From Rapana venosa (taxonomy: Eukaryota > Mollusca > Gastropoda > Neogastropoda > Muricidae), in NCBI GenBank assembly GCA_028751875.1, contig CM054158.1:6044082-6108081 (forward strand): 64,000 nucleotides of DNA, written 5' to 3'. This document shows positions 49,313 through 56,817 of this stretch, piece after piece. The translations under genes and the position numbers were made by a program. Each line of letters opens with the position of its first letter. Positions within the stretch are counted from its first letter, which is position 1. The notes beneath the pieces are model-generated. The model was given only the letters and a program-made list of their open reading frames with translations, was not told the origin of the DNA and made no database searches.

Positions 49313-49699
49313 AGTTGCCCACTTGGAATTCACGCACAACACCGACGATATTAGATGTAGATATAACCAATAATTAAAAAGTAATTATCTTGTATGACTT
49401 CAGCACGACTGCAAAGCCATCGTATATACTGCTCTTTTCCAGTCATATTTATACTGTATCAGTACACGACAATATCCAACTTTCGATTTCCTTTATCAGG
49501 AGTACAGAGACAGCAGACAATACATGAATTGTACCTGTAAATCAAGCTTCTGTTTGGCTTCACAGACACCAAACACAGCCGTTGTAATAAAGAGCCTTTT
49601 CTGTGAATAGCCGATGCTCAATCGTGGAACCTGAAGAAGCTTCGCTGCGCGTTTGAAACAACTTCTACAAACACTCATCACGATCAGCCTTGAAGCCAT
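40407..49699 (-). CDS. DIABLO: DIABLO/Smac homologue, mitochondrial, five coding exons
   Basis: Smac/DIABLO is imported into the mitochondrial intermembrane space and, once released in apoptosis, binds IAP proteins. The predicted chain of 292 residues joins exons 49,535-49,699, 45,352-45,483, 43,777-43,911, 43,307-43,376 and 40,407-40,783, all with GT-AG junctions and compatible phases (0,0,0,1). Residues 1-40 are Arg/Lys-rich and lack acidic residues, as in a mitochondrial presequence. TLLSQTAFSLIE in exon 2 corresponds to the vertebrate F-L-S-Q-T-x-x-A-L-I-E block. Exons 3-5 are predicted helices. The C-terminus is about 50 residues longer and more acidic than the human protein. The canonical AVPI is not present; AVFG occurs at residues 41-44. 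The introns hold many repeats. Confidence 0.85.
40820..40858. repeat. TGTAT pentanucleotide repeat
   Basis: Imperfect TGTAT repeat, adjacent to the SINE core that follows. Confidence 0.8.
40859..41240 (+). mobile_element. SINE with conserved core and tRNA-like end, in DIABLO intron 4
   Basis: Starts CACTGCAGATTTCTCTGCCT, then GGGCTGCTCTCCCCTGGGAC, then AGAGCAGTGCCACCC and GTTGCCATGGATTTTTTTAC. The right end, read on the minus strand, has AGTGGTCTAGAGGTTACGCA and GGGTTTGACCCC, resembling tRNA A and B boxes. The transcription direction would therefore be minus. Confidence 0.8.
41241..41529. other. DIABLO intron 4, unassigned
   Basis: No repeat family or exon recognised. Confidence 0.4.
41530..42003. 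repeat. CA-linked minisatellite array, left part
   Basis: A unit of about 50 bases, containing GTGTCTGTGTATGTATAATA, then TATTAAATGGAACACAC and a CA run, occurs near 41,548, 41,610, 41,665, 41,905 and 41,958. It is interrupted at 41,705-41,880 by a SINE tail. The same unit resumes at 43,130 beyond the inserted LINE. Confidence 0.9.
41715..41850 (+). mobile_element. SINE 3' part with TAAAAAAGCAC tail
   Basis: AAGAGTAGGCCATTGTGTGC is the tRNA-SINE body end; it is followed by CGGGATGTAAAAAAGCACAT and AAGTGCTTATTCCATTATCC, the tail module. Confidence 0.75.
42005..43128 (-). mobile_element. LINE 3' part with open RT frame and PHD-like finger
   Basis: An uninterrupted minus-strand frame of 353 codons (42,044-43,105, open further upstream to about 43,125) starts inside the RT. 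Residues 1-10 give QGSTLSP and residues 34-37 are YADD, the catalytic motif. Residues 91-134 form C-x2-C, C-x2-C, H-x2-C, C-x2-C (Cys 91, 94, 105, 108; His 113, Cys 116; Cys 131, 134), a C4HC3 PHD-like pattern. Then come F-Y-Y-L-G, Y-G-S-E-T-W, R-L-R-W-F-G-H-V and K-R-P-R-G-R-P-S-K-N-W, ending P-L-G-E-T-stop. The tail is AAG repeats (CTT on plus, 42,010-42,033). It is 5'-truncated. No stop in 353 codons suggests recent insertion. Confidence 0.9.
43129..43262. repeat. CA-linked minisatellite array, right part
   Basis: Two more units, near 43,135 and 43,210, of the array at 41,530-42,003. Confidence 0.85.
43307..43376 (-). CDS. DIABLO: DIABLO exon 4
   Basis: The acceptor is TGCTCACAG and the donor is GCAG|GTGAGA. 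Encodes DLEQLLSSVQMLADASAEVA followed by F-L-A and the first base of a Gly codon. The small Ala-rich helix corresponds to the region around A-A-E-A-A in vertebrate Smac. Confidence 0.85.
43447..43545. repeat. CT/CTAT/CTGT microsatellite
   Basis: Pyrimidine-rich compound repeat in DIABLO intron 3, upstream of the exon 4 acceptor on the minus strand. Confidence 0.85.
43664..43692. repeat. CG/CA microsatellite
   Basis: Short CGCGCG run followed by CA repeats in DIABLO intron 3. Confidence 0.8.
43777..43911 (-). CDS. DIABLO: DIABLO exon 3
   Basis: 45 codons in phase 0. The acceptor is GGGGTTGATCCAG and the donor is GAG|GTAACC. Reads MIATLMQLLEHHVTVLGH, then E-E-E-E-E-R-V-L-G-I-I and W-L-Q-A-Y-Q-K-H-I-E, matching the vertebrate block with L-L-G-K, the acidic loop and the V-I-x-x-A-R helix. 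An 18-base tandem repeat lies immediately upstream and leaves the frame open into the intron. Confidence 0.85.
43930..44052. repeat. 18-base tandem repeat beside DIABLO exon 3
   Basis: About seven copies of AACTAACATTGGTAACAA with G/A variants. On the minus strand each unit encodes a V-T-N-V-S-F hexapeptide in frame with exon 3, and supplies TTAG-type sequences just upstream of the true acceptor. Confidence 0.9.
44143..44187. repeat. Poly-C run
   Basis: About 45 bases of C with one A, flanked by clean sequence. Confidence 0.9.
44188..44525 (+). repeat. Interspersed repeat family R1, in DIABLO intron 2
   Basis: Begins CTTGTGGGGATGCCAGTGGC with the inverted AGCATCCCCACC. Contains CTATCCCTCTCTTTGTTTCT and GGCCTGACTTGTCAG, and ends CTATGACAGACAATAGTTG. 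Confidence 0.8.
44526..44944. other. DIABLO intron 2, unassigned
   Basis: Contains a short C-rich run at 44,706-44,721 and a TATATA-rich segment at 44,795-44,822. No other feature. Confidence 0.4.
44945..45200 (-). mobile_element. tRNA-headed SINE, minus strand, in DIABLO intron 2
   Basis: Minus strand: head with GGATAGCCTAGAGGTTGCAG, then the body GGAGTTAACATCAGTACTCA and CAAAGAGTAGGCCTTTTTGT. Same family as 62.2 and 63.8 kb. Confidence 0.8.
45215..45233. repeat. ATA repeat with L2-tail-like continuation
   Basis: AATAATAATAATAAATGGAA, followed by GCGCTATATCTTGCAGAGGC at 45,248, is the reverse complement of an L2 3' end; only about 120 bases of L2 remain (to about 45,330). Confidence 0.7.
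45215..45332 (-). mobile_element. L2 3' end fragment, minus strand
   Basis: Shares AAGCGCTTTGATTTGCCTCT and the GCGCTATAT block with the L2 ends at 36.7, 54.9 and 57.3 kb on the opposite strand. It stops 20 bases from the DIABLO exon 2 donor. Confidence 0.7.
45352..45483 (-). CDS. DIABLO: DIABLO exon 2
   Basis: 44 codons in phase 0. The acceptor is CTGACTTCAAG and the donor is GAT|GTAAGT. Encodes APDEERLNQRHVLKVASAS, then A-A-D-T-V-T-T-L-L-S-Q-T-A-F-S-L-I-E and ends R-Y-R-D. The S-Q-T-x-x-x-L-I-E block is the best Smac signature in the gene. Confidence 0.88.
45575..45673. repeat. CT microsatellite passing into poly-C
   Basis: CTCTCTCTCT to about 45,610, then C with a single T to 45,673. Confidence 0.95.
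45674..45735 (+). mobile_element. SINE tail module
   Basis: GAGGGCTGGATGTAAAAAGT followed by CTTATTCTATTATCCCCAGA. Confidence 0.65.
45815..45872 (+). mobile_element. SINE tail module, second copy
   Basis: GGGCTGGATGAAAAAAAGTA followed by TGCTTGTTCTGTAACC, then a CT repeat to 45,902. Confidence 0.6.
45925..46540 (+). mobile_element. LINE C-terminal fragment with CCHC-like end, in DIABLO intron 1
   Basis: Frame 46,005-46,295 reads DHIQNSERFQMYRQFI, then K-P-Y-L-K-L-D-M-D, K-F-G-F-G and C-K-Q-A-E-E-D-E-V-H-F-V-L-C-C. A frame shift then gives V-L-E-D-V-R-Q and K-A-F-R-I-R-D-I. The pattern with C-x-x-x-x-x-x-D-x-x-H-x-x-x-x-C is a conserved C-terminal feature of several LINE proteins. It is possibly the same family as the RT at 18.0 kb, but the parts do not overlap. 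An AATAAA is at 46,515. Confidence 0.7.
46541..47145. other. DIABLO intron 1 with simple repeats
   Basis: CT-rich run at 46,590-46,645, TG run at 46,905-46,930, and a SINE-tail-like segment on the minus strand at 47,028-47,080. No exon recognised. Confidence 0.45.
47150..47370. repeat. C and A run-rich segment
   Basis: Alternating poly-C and poly-A blocks. Phe/Gly-rich minus-strand frames are artefacts. Confidence 0.8.
48046..48104 (-). mobile_element. SINE tail module, minus strand
   Basis: CAGGATAATGAATAAGTACT then TATGTGCTTTTTACATCCGT, the reverse of the tail at 41,790-41,845. Confidence 0.7.
48740..48853. repeat. GA microsatellites
   Basis: GA repeats at 48,740-48,770 and 48,805-48,853. 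Confidence 0.9.
49077..49310. repeat. GA and TG microsatellites
   Basis: GA runs at 49,078-49,095 and 49,248-49,310, and TG-rich runs at 49,096-49,120 and 49,226-49,248. Confidence 0.9.
49535..49699 (-). CDS. DIABLO: DIABLO exon 1 with mitochondrial presequence
   Basis: Starts ATG at 49,699 and ends CAG|GTACAA at 49,535 after 55 codons. Reads MASRLIVMSVCRSCFKRAAK, then L-L-Q-V-P-R-L-S-I-G-Y-S-Q-K-R-L-F-I-T-T-A-V-F-G-V-C-E. Eight Arg/Lys and no acidic residue in the first 40 residues suit an N-terminal import signal. Mature N-terminus candidates are near residue 41 (AVFG) or 48 (AKQK). The ATG context on the minus strand is AAAATGG. Confidence 0.85.
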
Positions 49700-50300
49700 T
49701 TTGAATTATGATGTAAAAAATGCACGAATGTCGAAAGCCACCGTTTCGAACAAAAAGTAATCACTAGAGTGTATGTTAGCACTGTGTTAGAGATGTCATG
49801 CTATTATGTTTGCTTGTTTGTCGGAGGAAGAAGTGGGACGTTTCAGATATTTTTAAAAGAAACAACATGAAAATGTTTACGTAGGAAGAAGATGAAACAA
49901 AAGAGGGTGACATGAAAGTATTAATCAAGCTATACCAAAATTTAAAACAAATAAACCAACAAAAACCAACAACAAAAAGGCACCAACCCCCTAAAAAACA
50001 ACAACAAACCCCTAAACTAACAAAACATTAACCCACAAACCAACCACACACAAAAAATAATAAGAAATTAAAAATTAAATCAAAATTAAAATAAAGCTAA
50101 TAATGTGCTTCAAGATTTTTGAATGGACCAGAAATAATACCTAGAAACCAACCTGGGACCATGTTGAAATTTTGTGAGTTATTTTAGAAACAAACCTTAA
50201 AACAATGTACGGCTCTTTTGCTCTCACCGCCTGATTTAAATTAGCTGAAAAGGTTTTGAGACGAAGTTTTAGGAAGGAAATTGCTTTAAAAAAAAAAAAA
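49700..50300. other. Region upstream of DIABLO
   Basis: Probable 5' UTR and promoter area, but without TATA box or other element I can support. A- and C-rich from 49,940 to 50,100. Confidence 0.4.
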
Positions 50301-50302
50301 AA

Positions 50303-50366
50303 AAGACTTGGAAGGAAGAGGCTACACACACACACACACACAGAGAAAAGACTTGGAAGGAAGAGG

Positions 50367-50402
<36 letters not shown>
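50303..50402. repeat. Duplicated CA-repeat module
   Basis: AGACTTGGAAGGAAGAGGCT plus ACACAC... occurs twice, at 50,304-50,343 and 50,349-50,402, the second with a longer CA run. Confidence 0.9.
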
Positions 50403-50660
50403 GAAAAAAGAAAGAAAGAACTGCATGATGTTGAGAGGTATATTTTGTCTAATTTTTATGCGGATTTGACATTTTAAAACACACACAAAATTCAAAAGTA
50501 ATGCGTCCTCTGACAGCCAAATGCATCCCCAGAAGAGGAAATTACATCGTGGAGTTTCCTTCAATCCATTTTGACAAAGTATATCGATTTTCTTATTTGT
50601 TGTTGGCTTTCTTTCCCCTAGGCTAGAGCTGTGAGGGTTAAGGGGTCGGCCTGATATTGC

Positions 50661-50679
50661 GGGGGGGGGGGGGGGGGCC
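50661..50679. repeat. Poly-G run
   Basis: 19 consecutive G within the left arm of the candidate DNA element. Confidence 0.9.
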
Positions 50680-50689
50680 GCTATTTTGC

Positions 50690-50798
50690 GCGACAGTGTA
50701 GACGCAGCATGGGGAATACTGACGTTTCAGCCTACGTTGCAGCCTACGTACGATGCAGTAAGGCTGCAACGTATATTATACCTTAGGCGACACTGTCG
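50690..50798. repeat. Inverted repeat (possible hairpin)
   Basis: CGACAGTGT near 50,691 pairs with ACACTGTCG near 50,789, and ACGTTGCAGCCT near 50,733 pairs perfectly with AGGCTGCAACGT near 50,762. Separate stems share one axis. Confidence 0.8.
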
Positions 50799-51610
50799 TT
50801 TTATACTTTAGGCTGCTAATCTTCATGGCAAAGGGCAATGCATATTTTTAAACAATAAAGGGAAATAAAGAGGTGTCACAGTTTTTTTATTCCACAAAAT
50901 CACTTTTTCAATCCCAACATTCAAAGCATCGAGCTCAAAACCCCTACCTTATAAAAAAATCTCAGGTGGTCATAATATGATACCAACAAATAAACTGGCA
51001 AAGAAAATGTTGATATTGCATTCATTCCAATCTTGAAAATAAATTCAAAACATAACACGGCATCCTGGAATCATCTTTCGTCTTCTCAACTTCTCAATAA
51101 AAATAAAAACTAAAGTAACTTGGAAGAACAAAATTAATACATGAGGAAATGCCAGTCATTTTTCGCATTTTCCGAAAACCTGGACAAAATGAACTTTTCC
51201 ACTTCTTCGTTCGCACAATAGCGGGCCCCCGCAATAGCGGGCTGTGCAATAGCGGGGCCCGCCCCGAGGTTAACCAATGATGTGCTTTTGTTAGTGTGTG
51301 ATCATTTTCTTCCTCACCATTTAGGCAGCCGCACTCTGACTTTGGGGATGTTGTGGTATGTAAACATTTATATTCGGGAAAACTATTGCCAAGGTGGTAG
51401 AAGAGATAAAGAATCCTACGTTTTTTCTTCAAGAATTTGTTTGGCTGTTCAGTGCCATCATCCGTTCAAACGCCTGAAGTGGAGCTGACAGCTTGGAGAA
51501 TGGTTGAATATACCGAATGAGTGAATGGTTTTCCATTATTTCAGTTTATGTACATGATCTGCAAACGTCTGTGTGTTCCTCACACACCCTCCCCCTTCCC
51601 TCTTTTCTGG

Positions 51611-51639
51611 CCTTTTTTTTTTTTTTTTTTTTTTGCTTC

Positions 51640-51670
<31 letters not shown>
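51611..51670. repeat. Poly-T then poly-G
   Basis: T-rich run, then about 22 G. Confidence 0.9.
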
Positions 51671-51720
51671 TTGATCCTCAGCTGGTGCAGTTTTTCAGCA
51701 GTGAGATATTTTTCATAAGC

Positions 51721-51779
51721 AGTGTGTGTGGTGTGTGTGTGTATGTGTGGTGTGTGTGTGTGTGTGTGTGTGTGTGTGC
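51721..51779. repeat. TG microsatellite
   Basis: TG repeat with few interruptions. Confidence 0.9.
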
Positions 51780-52493
51780 ACCATTAAGAGAGCCACATTC
51801 CCACAGCTCCATTCTAATTACAAGAGGGAGAGAGAGAGCAAGAGAGAGAGAGAGGGGGGGGGGGAGTTTCTCATGACAGAACATTCATTTTCTATTTGAA
51901 ATTTACCCATGCCCAGGAATACATTTGGCATGAGGAATTCTGTGGAAAAAAAAAGTTACATTTGGTTGTCTGTTCATTTCAAATCTAACCCAAATTTCAG
52001 CAGCTGTACAGTACCTTTTTCTTTACTTCCTGTCCATAATGTGGTTTATGTATTGTATGTAACTTTAAATAAGTTTATACCAGTCAAAGGGATTTTAACT
52101 TTTAAACTTAAATCAGTTATGGACATACGTTTTGCAAGTCCTCTGATGTGTGGAAGTATTCTGTATTATGTAGGACTATGCTTCATTTCACCACAATAAA
52201 GACCCCAAACTCTAGTGAAAATATGGTGAAGGACTGATTTACAAAGTGAAAAAAGGAAAAGAGATAAGCGGTTTATGCATTAGACCCCTGATGCAAATCA
52301 TTCTTACTCTTGAATAAGCCACTGTCTGTGCTTCCAATCTTCTGGGGTTTTATCTTAAAGCATTATGCACTTGGGATGTACTATTATCAAAAGAGAGTAA
52401 GATTTAAATTAGTATCCATTGTTCTTTATAACATTACATAAAGTATTTACTTTTCATCTTAAAAAAAAATTCATTCCAGCTTTAACATTACTT

Positions 52494-52504
52494 AAAGTAA
52501 CTAG
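52494..52504. repeat. Target-site duplication, left
   Basis: AAAGTAACTAG, identical to 55,999-56,009; flanks the rearranged LINE. Confidence 0.85.
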
Positions 52505-55500
52505 CCGGTGTACAGCTGATAATGCACCCCACTATTTCCTTTCTGACAATAAATGCCACTCCATGTTGGTGATGTTTCTCTTGGCCACTGTACCAGATCT
52601 TGTTGCCTTCTTCAGTCAGTGTCTCACCAAATCCTGTCCATCTCACTTCTCCTAGTCCAATAATGTCCCATTTATATCGGCTAAGCTCATACTCTAGTTC
52701 TTTGATTTTTCCGCACTGGTAGAGTGTAGGACGTTCCATGTACCAATGGTGATTTGTTCTCTAGGGAGCTTAAGTAGTGTTTTAACTCCAGTAGCTGACT
52801 TGTCACTTCCACCCTGGTGTTGATCAATGGAAAGCGCGGTTGTTGGTAACCCGGGCCTCGACCAATCCGGTATCATTTCGGCTTTGCATTTGTCTTTCAT
52901 GTTTTTTCTGTGGGCTTAGGATATTCCTTGGTGGCGCCAATCTCCCCTCCAAGTCTCCATATGTTTTGGGTTTTTTCTATTGGGGTTTCCTCCCCCACAT
53001 GCGACAGGTTGTACTGGGTTACATGGATACCAGTAGCAGTAGCAGAGAACTTCTCTGACTGACCTGACCCTGCTTCCAGCAGGATTATCAGCATACGGGT
53101 GTCGGCCAAGCCCAAGAACATCACCATCATACAAATCTATGCACCATCACCTGACCATACAGATGAAGAAGTAGAAGAATTTTATGAAGATCTTGAAGTG
53201 ACCATTAAGAAAATACCCAAGAAGGACATCATCATCATCCAAGGGGATTTTAACGCCAAAGTAGGCCCTGACTCTTACAACCAAGGGGCCGGGAACAGTT
53301 GGTCAGTTTGGAACTGGGAGACCAACGACAGGGGACTAGGTCTCTGGAGTTTGCCTGCACCCACAGACTTACCATTGCCAATACCCTCTATCCCCACAAG
53401 CAGTCAAGGAGGACAACCGGGCATGCGCCAAACGGCAAGATCCATAACCAATAGATTTTATCTTAACACCACAGCGCTTCAAATCCAGCATCAACCGAGC
53501 CAGAACAAGAACCTACCCCGGAGCTGACATAGGCAGCGACCACGACATGTGCTGTGTATTCAAATGAAGCTGAAGAAATAAACAGCCTGCAAACCCACGT
53601 ATCAAATTTGAGTGGACCCAAAATGAAAGAAACAGAAAGTCCCAGGAGATCTTTCAAGAAGTTGCGGACGTTTGCGGCATTTAACCCCCCTGGACAAGAA
53701 TCAATGACCTCCCCCAACAACTTCAATGAGCAGTCCGAGAAAAACAGTAGAGGAGGTACTGGTCGTCAGAGGAATATAACACCCGCCATGGAACATGAAT
53801 CTTTGGGCCCTTTCGACACAAGAGAGCACGAAACCTACCGGTCTTCCAACCCCTAAGATACCGGAGGCCAACAACTCGTGAAAAGTCAATGTTAAAGGCC
53901 AGGAGAAGTGGATCAGTGATCCAATGTGATGAGATCGAAAAAAACATGAAAGTGGGCAACAGTAAAAAAGGGATAGGACCCCTGAAGAAACTCACAAAAC
54001 CCTTCAAACCAAATTCACTTGAAGACACTCCGGAACCCCCACAGAAAGCTCACTGCATTGAACAGGTGGTCTAAATATGAAAAAACGTACAAACCCTAAA
54101 ACCCTAAAAGGGCATAATAGAAGAAAAAGCAGAAACACAAAGCACCCCCATTACCTATATGGGGGAAAGAAGTAAGAAGCCATCCGCAGTTCCAGTAGGA
54201 ATCCCCGGAGCAGACAATATACCAGCAGAGCTGCTCAAGCAGGTGGCGAAACAGTCACACATATGTTACGCTATCTTCAGAAGTTTGGGGGAAAGACAAA
54301 ACAGGGGCCAACAAAGGAAAAAAAACCTCATAAACCCCCTCCCCAAGAAGGGAATTTAGGGCCAATGCCAAAACTTGAACAACAGCCTCACCCACGCCAG
54401 CAAGATACTCAAAGTTTTTGAATCGACTCAAGAAGGAGGCAGAAGAACACCTTGCAGAGGAACAAGCTGGGTTCAGGGCAGGCAGGAGCACAATCGAACA
54501 GATTTTTAACTGCCACATCCTGATGGAAAAACATCTTCAACATCAGAGAGACCTGTTCCACAACTTCATCGACTTCAAGAAGGCTTTTGACAGAGTATGG
54601 CACGAAGGCCTGTGGCAGGTCCTCAGAATGTTTGGCATTGAAGAAGGACTGGTCCATCGATTTGGAATGGCCTCCCTATCTCTCTTCGCCAAAGACCTTC
54701 TTGTGACACTTTTAAATCTGGCCTCAAGACATATTTGTTTCAAACCTAAGAATTTCCTCTCCTGTTTCATTTCATAGCTATCCCTGCTTTTCAACAGCCA
54801 AAGATTCCATCACCTTGCCAAAGTGTATAACCTGTGCATTTGGACTTGTTAGAACTATTACTTGCTATTGGTTGCATGACTGTGTAAGAATGAGTTGAGT
54901 GCAAGCGCTTTGATTTGTCTGTGCAAGATACAGCGCTATATAAGTTCCATTTATTATTATTATTATTAGTGCAAACCATTCAAGCACTATACAACACTGC
55001 AAGGAGTGCAGTCCTTCTGAACAATCAGGTCGGAGACTACTTCAATACCACAGTTGGGGTCCGACAAGGATGCCTGTTATCTCCAGTCCTGTTCAATCTG
55101 TTCTTGGAAAACATCATGAGAGAGACCCTCCATGACTTCCACCCTACCATCTCCATTGGCGGCAGACCCCCCAACAACTTAAAGGTTTTGCCGATGACAT
55201 TGACCTCATGGGCGAAGTAACACAGAGCTGCAAGATCTTACGACCAGACTTGAGAACAAGCGGGAGCATAGGGGATGGAGGTGAGCTCGGAAAAAAAGAA
55301 AATACTTGTGAACAGCATGAGCAATGCCACCGCAAAAATTTTACATGAACCCAACAACGGGAAAGGGAGAAACGCTTTTAAATCCCTCGGCGCTACACCA
55401 CAAAGGCGGGCGATCGACGACAGAAAAAAAGTCAGAATAGCCATGGCAACATCTTCCATACAAAACTCACCACCATATGGAAAAGTAAAGAGATCAGTTT

Positions 55501-55998
55501 CCCAATCAACAAAAGCTCTACAAAGCCCCAATTCAGTCGATCCTGCTGTACGGAAGTGAAACCTGGACATTGACTGCTGAAACAGCAAAGCGAATCCAGT
55601 CATTCGAAACAAAAAAGCCATAGAAAACTACTGGGCATATCCTGGAGAGATCGTAAGACCAAATGAATTTGTCAAGAGTCAAATAACACGGCTGGCAGGT
55701 CCACAGGAACCCCTTCTCACCATCGTCAAGAAGAAAAAGCTGACATGGTTCGGCCACGTCACCCGCCACAACACTCTGCCCAAAACAGTACTGCAGGGAA
55801 CACTCGAAGGTGGCAGAAGGAGGGGAAGACAGAACAAGTCATGGATGGACAACATCAGAGAATGGACCAGGATGAATGACTCTACTGCGCAGAGCCGAGG
55901 ACCGAGATGGATGGAGGAGGATGGAGGAGGCTTACCACGGCATCGTCTTTCATGTCTCCCCCACGACCGCCAAGGTCACGGGTCTGATGATGATGATG
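52505..55998 (+). mobile_element. Near full-length LINE with inverted 5' part (twin priming)
   Basis: The 5' part is inverted. On the minus strand from about 53,088 to 52,505 it encodes an untranslated lead, I-T-I-G-T-W-N-V near 52,748, then TLYQCGKIKELEYELSRYKW and G-E-V-R-W-T-G-F, ending S-C-T-P-A-S. The plus strand then continues at 53,088 with I-I-S-I-R-V-S-A-K-P-K-N-I-T-I-I-Q-I-Y-A-P and G-D-F-N-A-K-V-G, completing the endonuclease. RT follows: E-E-Q-A-G-F-R-A-G near 54,460, F-K-K-A-F-D-R-V-W near 54,575, T-V-G-V-R-Q-G-C near 55,045, and the C-terminus to a GATGAT tail. It is interrupted by an L2 end at 54,652-54,968 and has many frameshifts. Flanked by an 11-base TSD. Confidence 0.9.
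54652..54968 (+). mobile_element. L2 3' end nested in the LINE RT
   Basis: From GTCCATCGATTTGGAATGGC to the TTA repeat tail; nearly identical to 36,362-36,705 but without the long TG run. It splits the host RT between G-I-E-E-G-L and V-Q-T-I-Q-A-L. Confidence 0.92.
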
Positions 55999-56009
55999 AA
56001 AGTAACTAG
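55999..56009. repeat. Target-site duplication, right
   Basis: AAAGTAACTAG, matching 52,494-52,504. Confidence 0.85.
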
Positions 56010-56119
56010 GCTACTTGTTACCTTAACAAATTTCATTTCAGCTTACCATATTTCTATACTCCATAAAAAAACTTATTTCAGTTCACCAGATTTCCACACA
56101 CTGTATTTCAAACATTTAA

Positions 56120-56400
56120 AGGGGGCAGGGTGCCTAGTGGCTAGACCATTGTGTCCCGTTTAGGGAATTTTACCCTGGAATTTACATTAGTACTGACTCC
56201 ACTCCCCCAAAAGTCCTTCAGATGAGACTATAAACTGAGGCGGTGTGAAAACAGTATGTTAAAAACTAATTCCACCTTTCAGAAGAGTAGGCCATTTTGT
56301 GCCAGTAGGAATGGATGTCAAAACTTTAAAACAAACAAACAAAAAACCCGCAAAATCTCACTATTGGTAAAACCTCAGAACTCTAGCAGATAAACAAACA
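56120..56400 (+). mobile_element. tRNA-headed SINE, head shortened, alternative tail
   Basis: Begins GGGGGCAGGGTGCCTAGTGG; the B-box region is deleted. The body has CAAAAGTCCTTCAGATGAGA and GAAGAGTAGGCCATTTTGTG. The tail carries AAATCTCACTATTGGTAAAA and CTCAGAACTCTAGC, the second tail type, as at 62.5 kb. Confidence 0.7.
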
Positions 56401-56609
56401 ATCAAAAACCCAACGTGTTTTTAAAACTTTTTCTGTTCTTTATTCAGCATGGTCATATTATATGGAGTATTGTCAAATATAGTTGCCATAGCAGTGAATA
56501 GTGAAAGAAAAACATGTCACAACGAGAAAATATTGCAGTAGGTGGCTACAACTAAAATAATGTGTTTCTGTCTAAAAGTTCTGGCTGCTTTCATTAATAA
56601 AAAGTCCCC
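56401..56609. other. AT-rich spacer
   Basis: No feature seen. Confidence 0.4.
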
Positions 56610-56817
56610 AGTGGGGAAGATGTGGGCCTGCCAGTGTATTCTTTAAATAGCATCCCCACCTTGCCGAAATTCTGTGCAAAGAATTCCTTCTTTTCTATCC
56701 TATACTTTGTTTCTGCCTTGTTTCTTTTCTTCCAGTCACTTCCTTCTTGTCTATTTTCTGCCTTCTTAGTCCGTTATCCTGCATCCACTCACCCCCCAGA
56801 AAGACTTAAGAGATATC
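56610..56817 (+). repeat. Repeat family R1, left half of a split copy
   Basis: From CAGTGGGGAAGATGTGGGCC to CCAGAAAGACTTAAGAGATATC. The copy continues at 57,318 after an L2 insertion. Confidence 0.85.

Larger units (their letters stand above)
50636..51277. mobile_element. Candidate non-autonomous DNA element with imperfect terminal inverted repeats
   Basis: The left end GTTAAGGGGTCGGCCTGATA then TTGCGGGG... and CCGCTATTTTGCG resembles the reverse complement of the right end (GGTTAACCTCGGGGCGGGCC, then CCGCTATTGC repeated). TTAA or TA at both edges could be the target site. CGCTATT/ATTGCG-rich ends recall pogo/Tigger-type elements. No transposase frame inside. The left arm also holds an inner hairpin (50,691-50,797). 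Confidence 0.5.
51278..52493. other. Unassigned sequence with simple repeats
   Basis: Contains a T run plus G run at 51,611-51,670, TG repeats at 51,721-51,778 and a GA run at 51,826-51,865. No confident exon. Confidence 0.4.

Noticed and set aside
51437..51524. Possible short exon after TTTTTTCTTCAAG (ending V-E-Y-T-E-stop)
   Set aside because: Only 28 codons, no similarity and no partner exon; kept out for lack of support.
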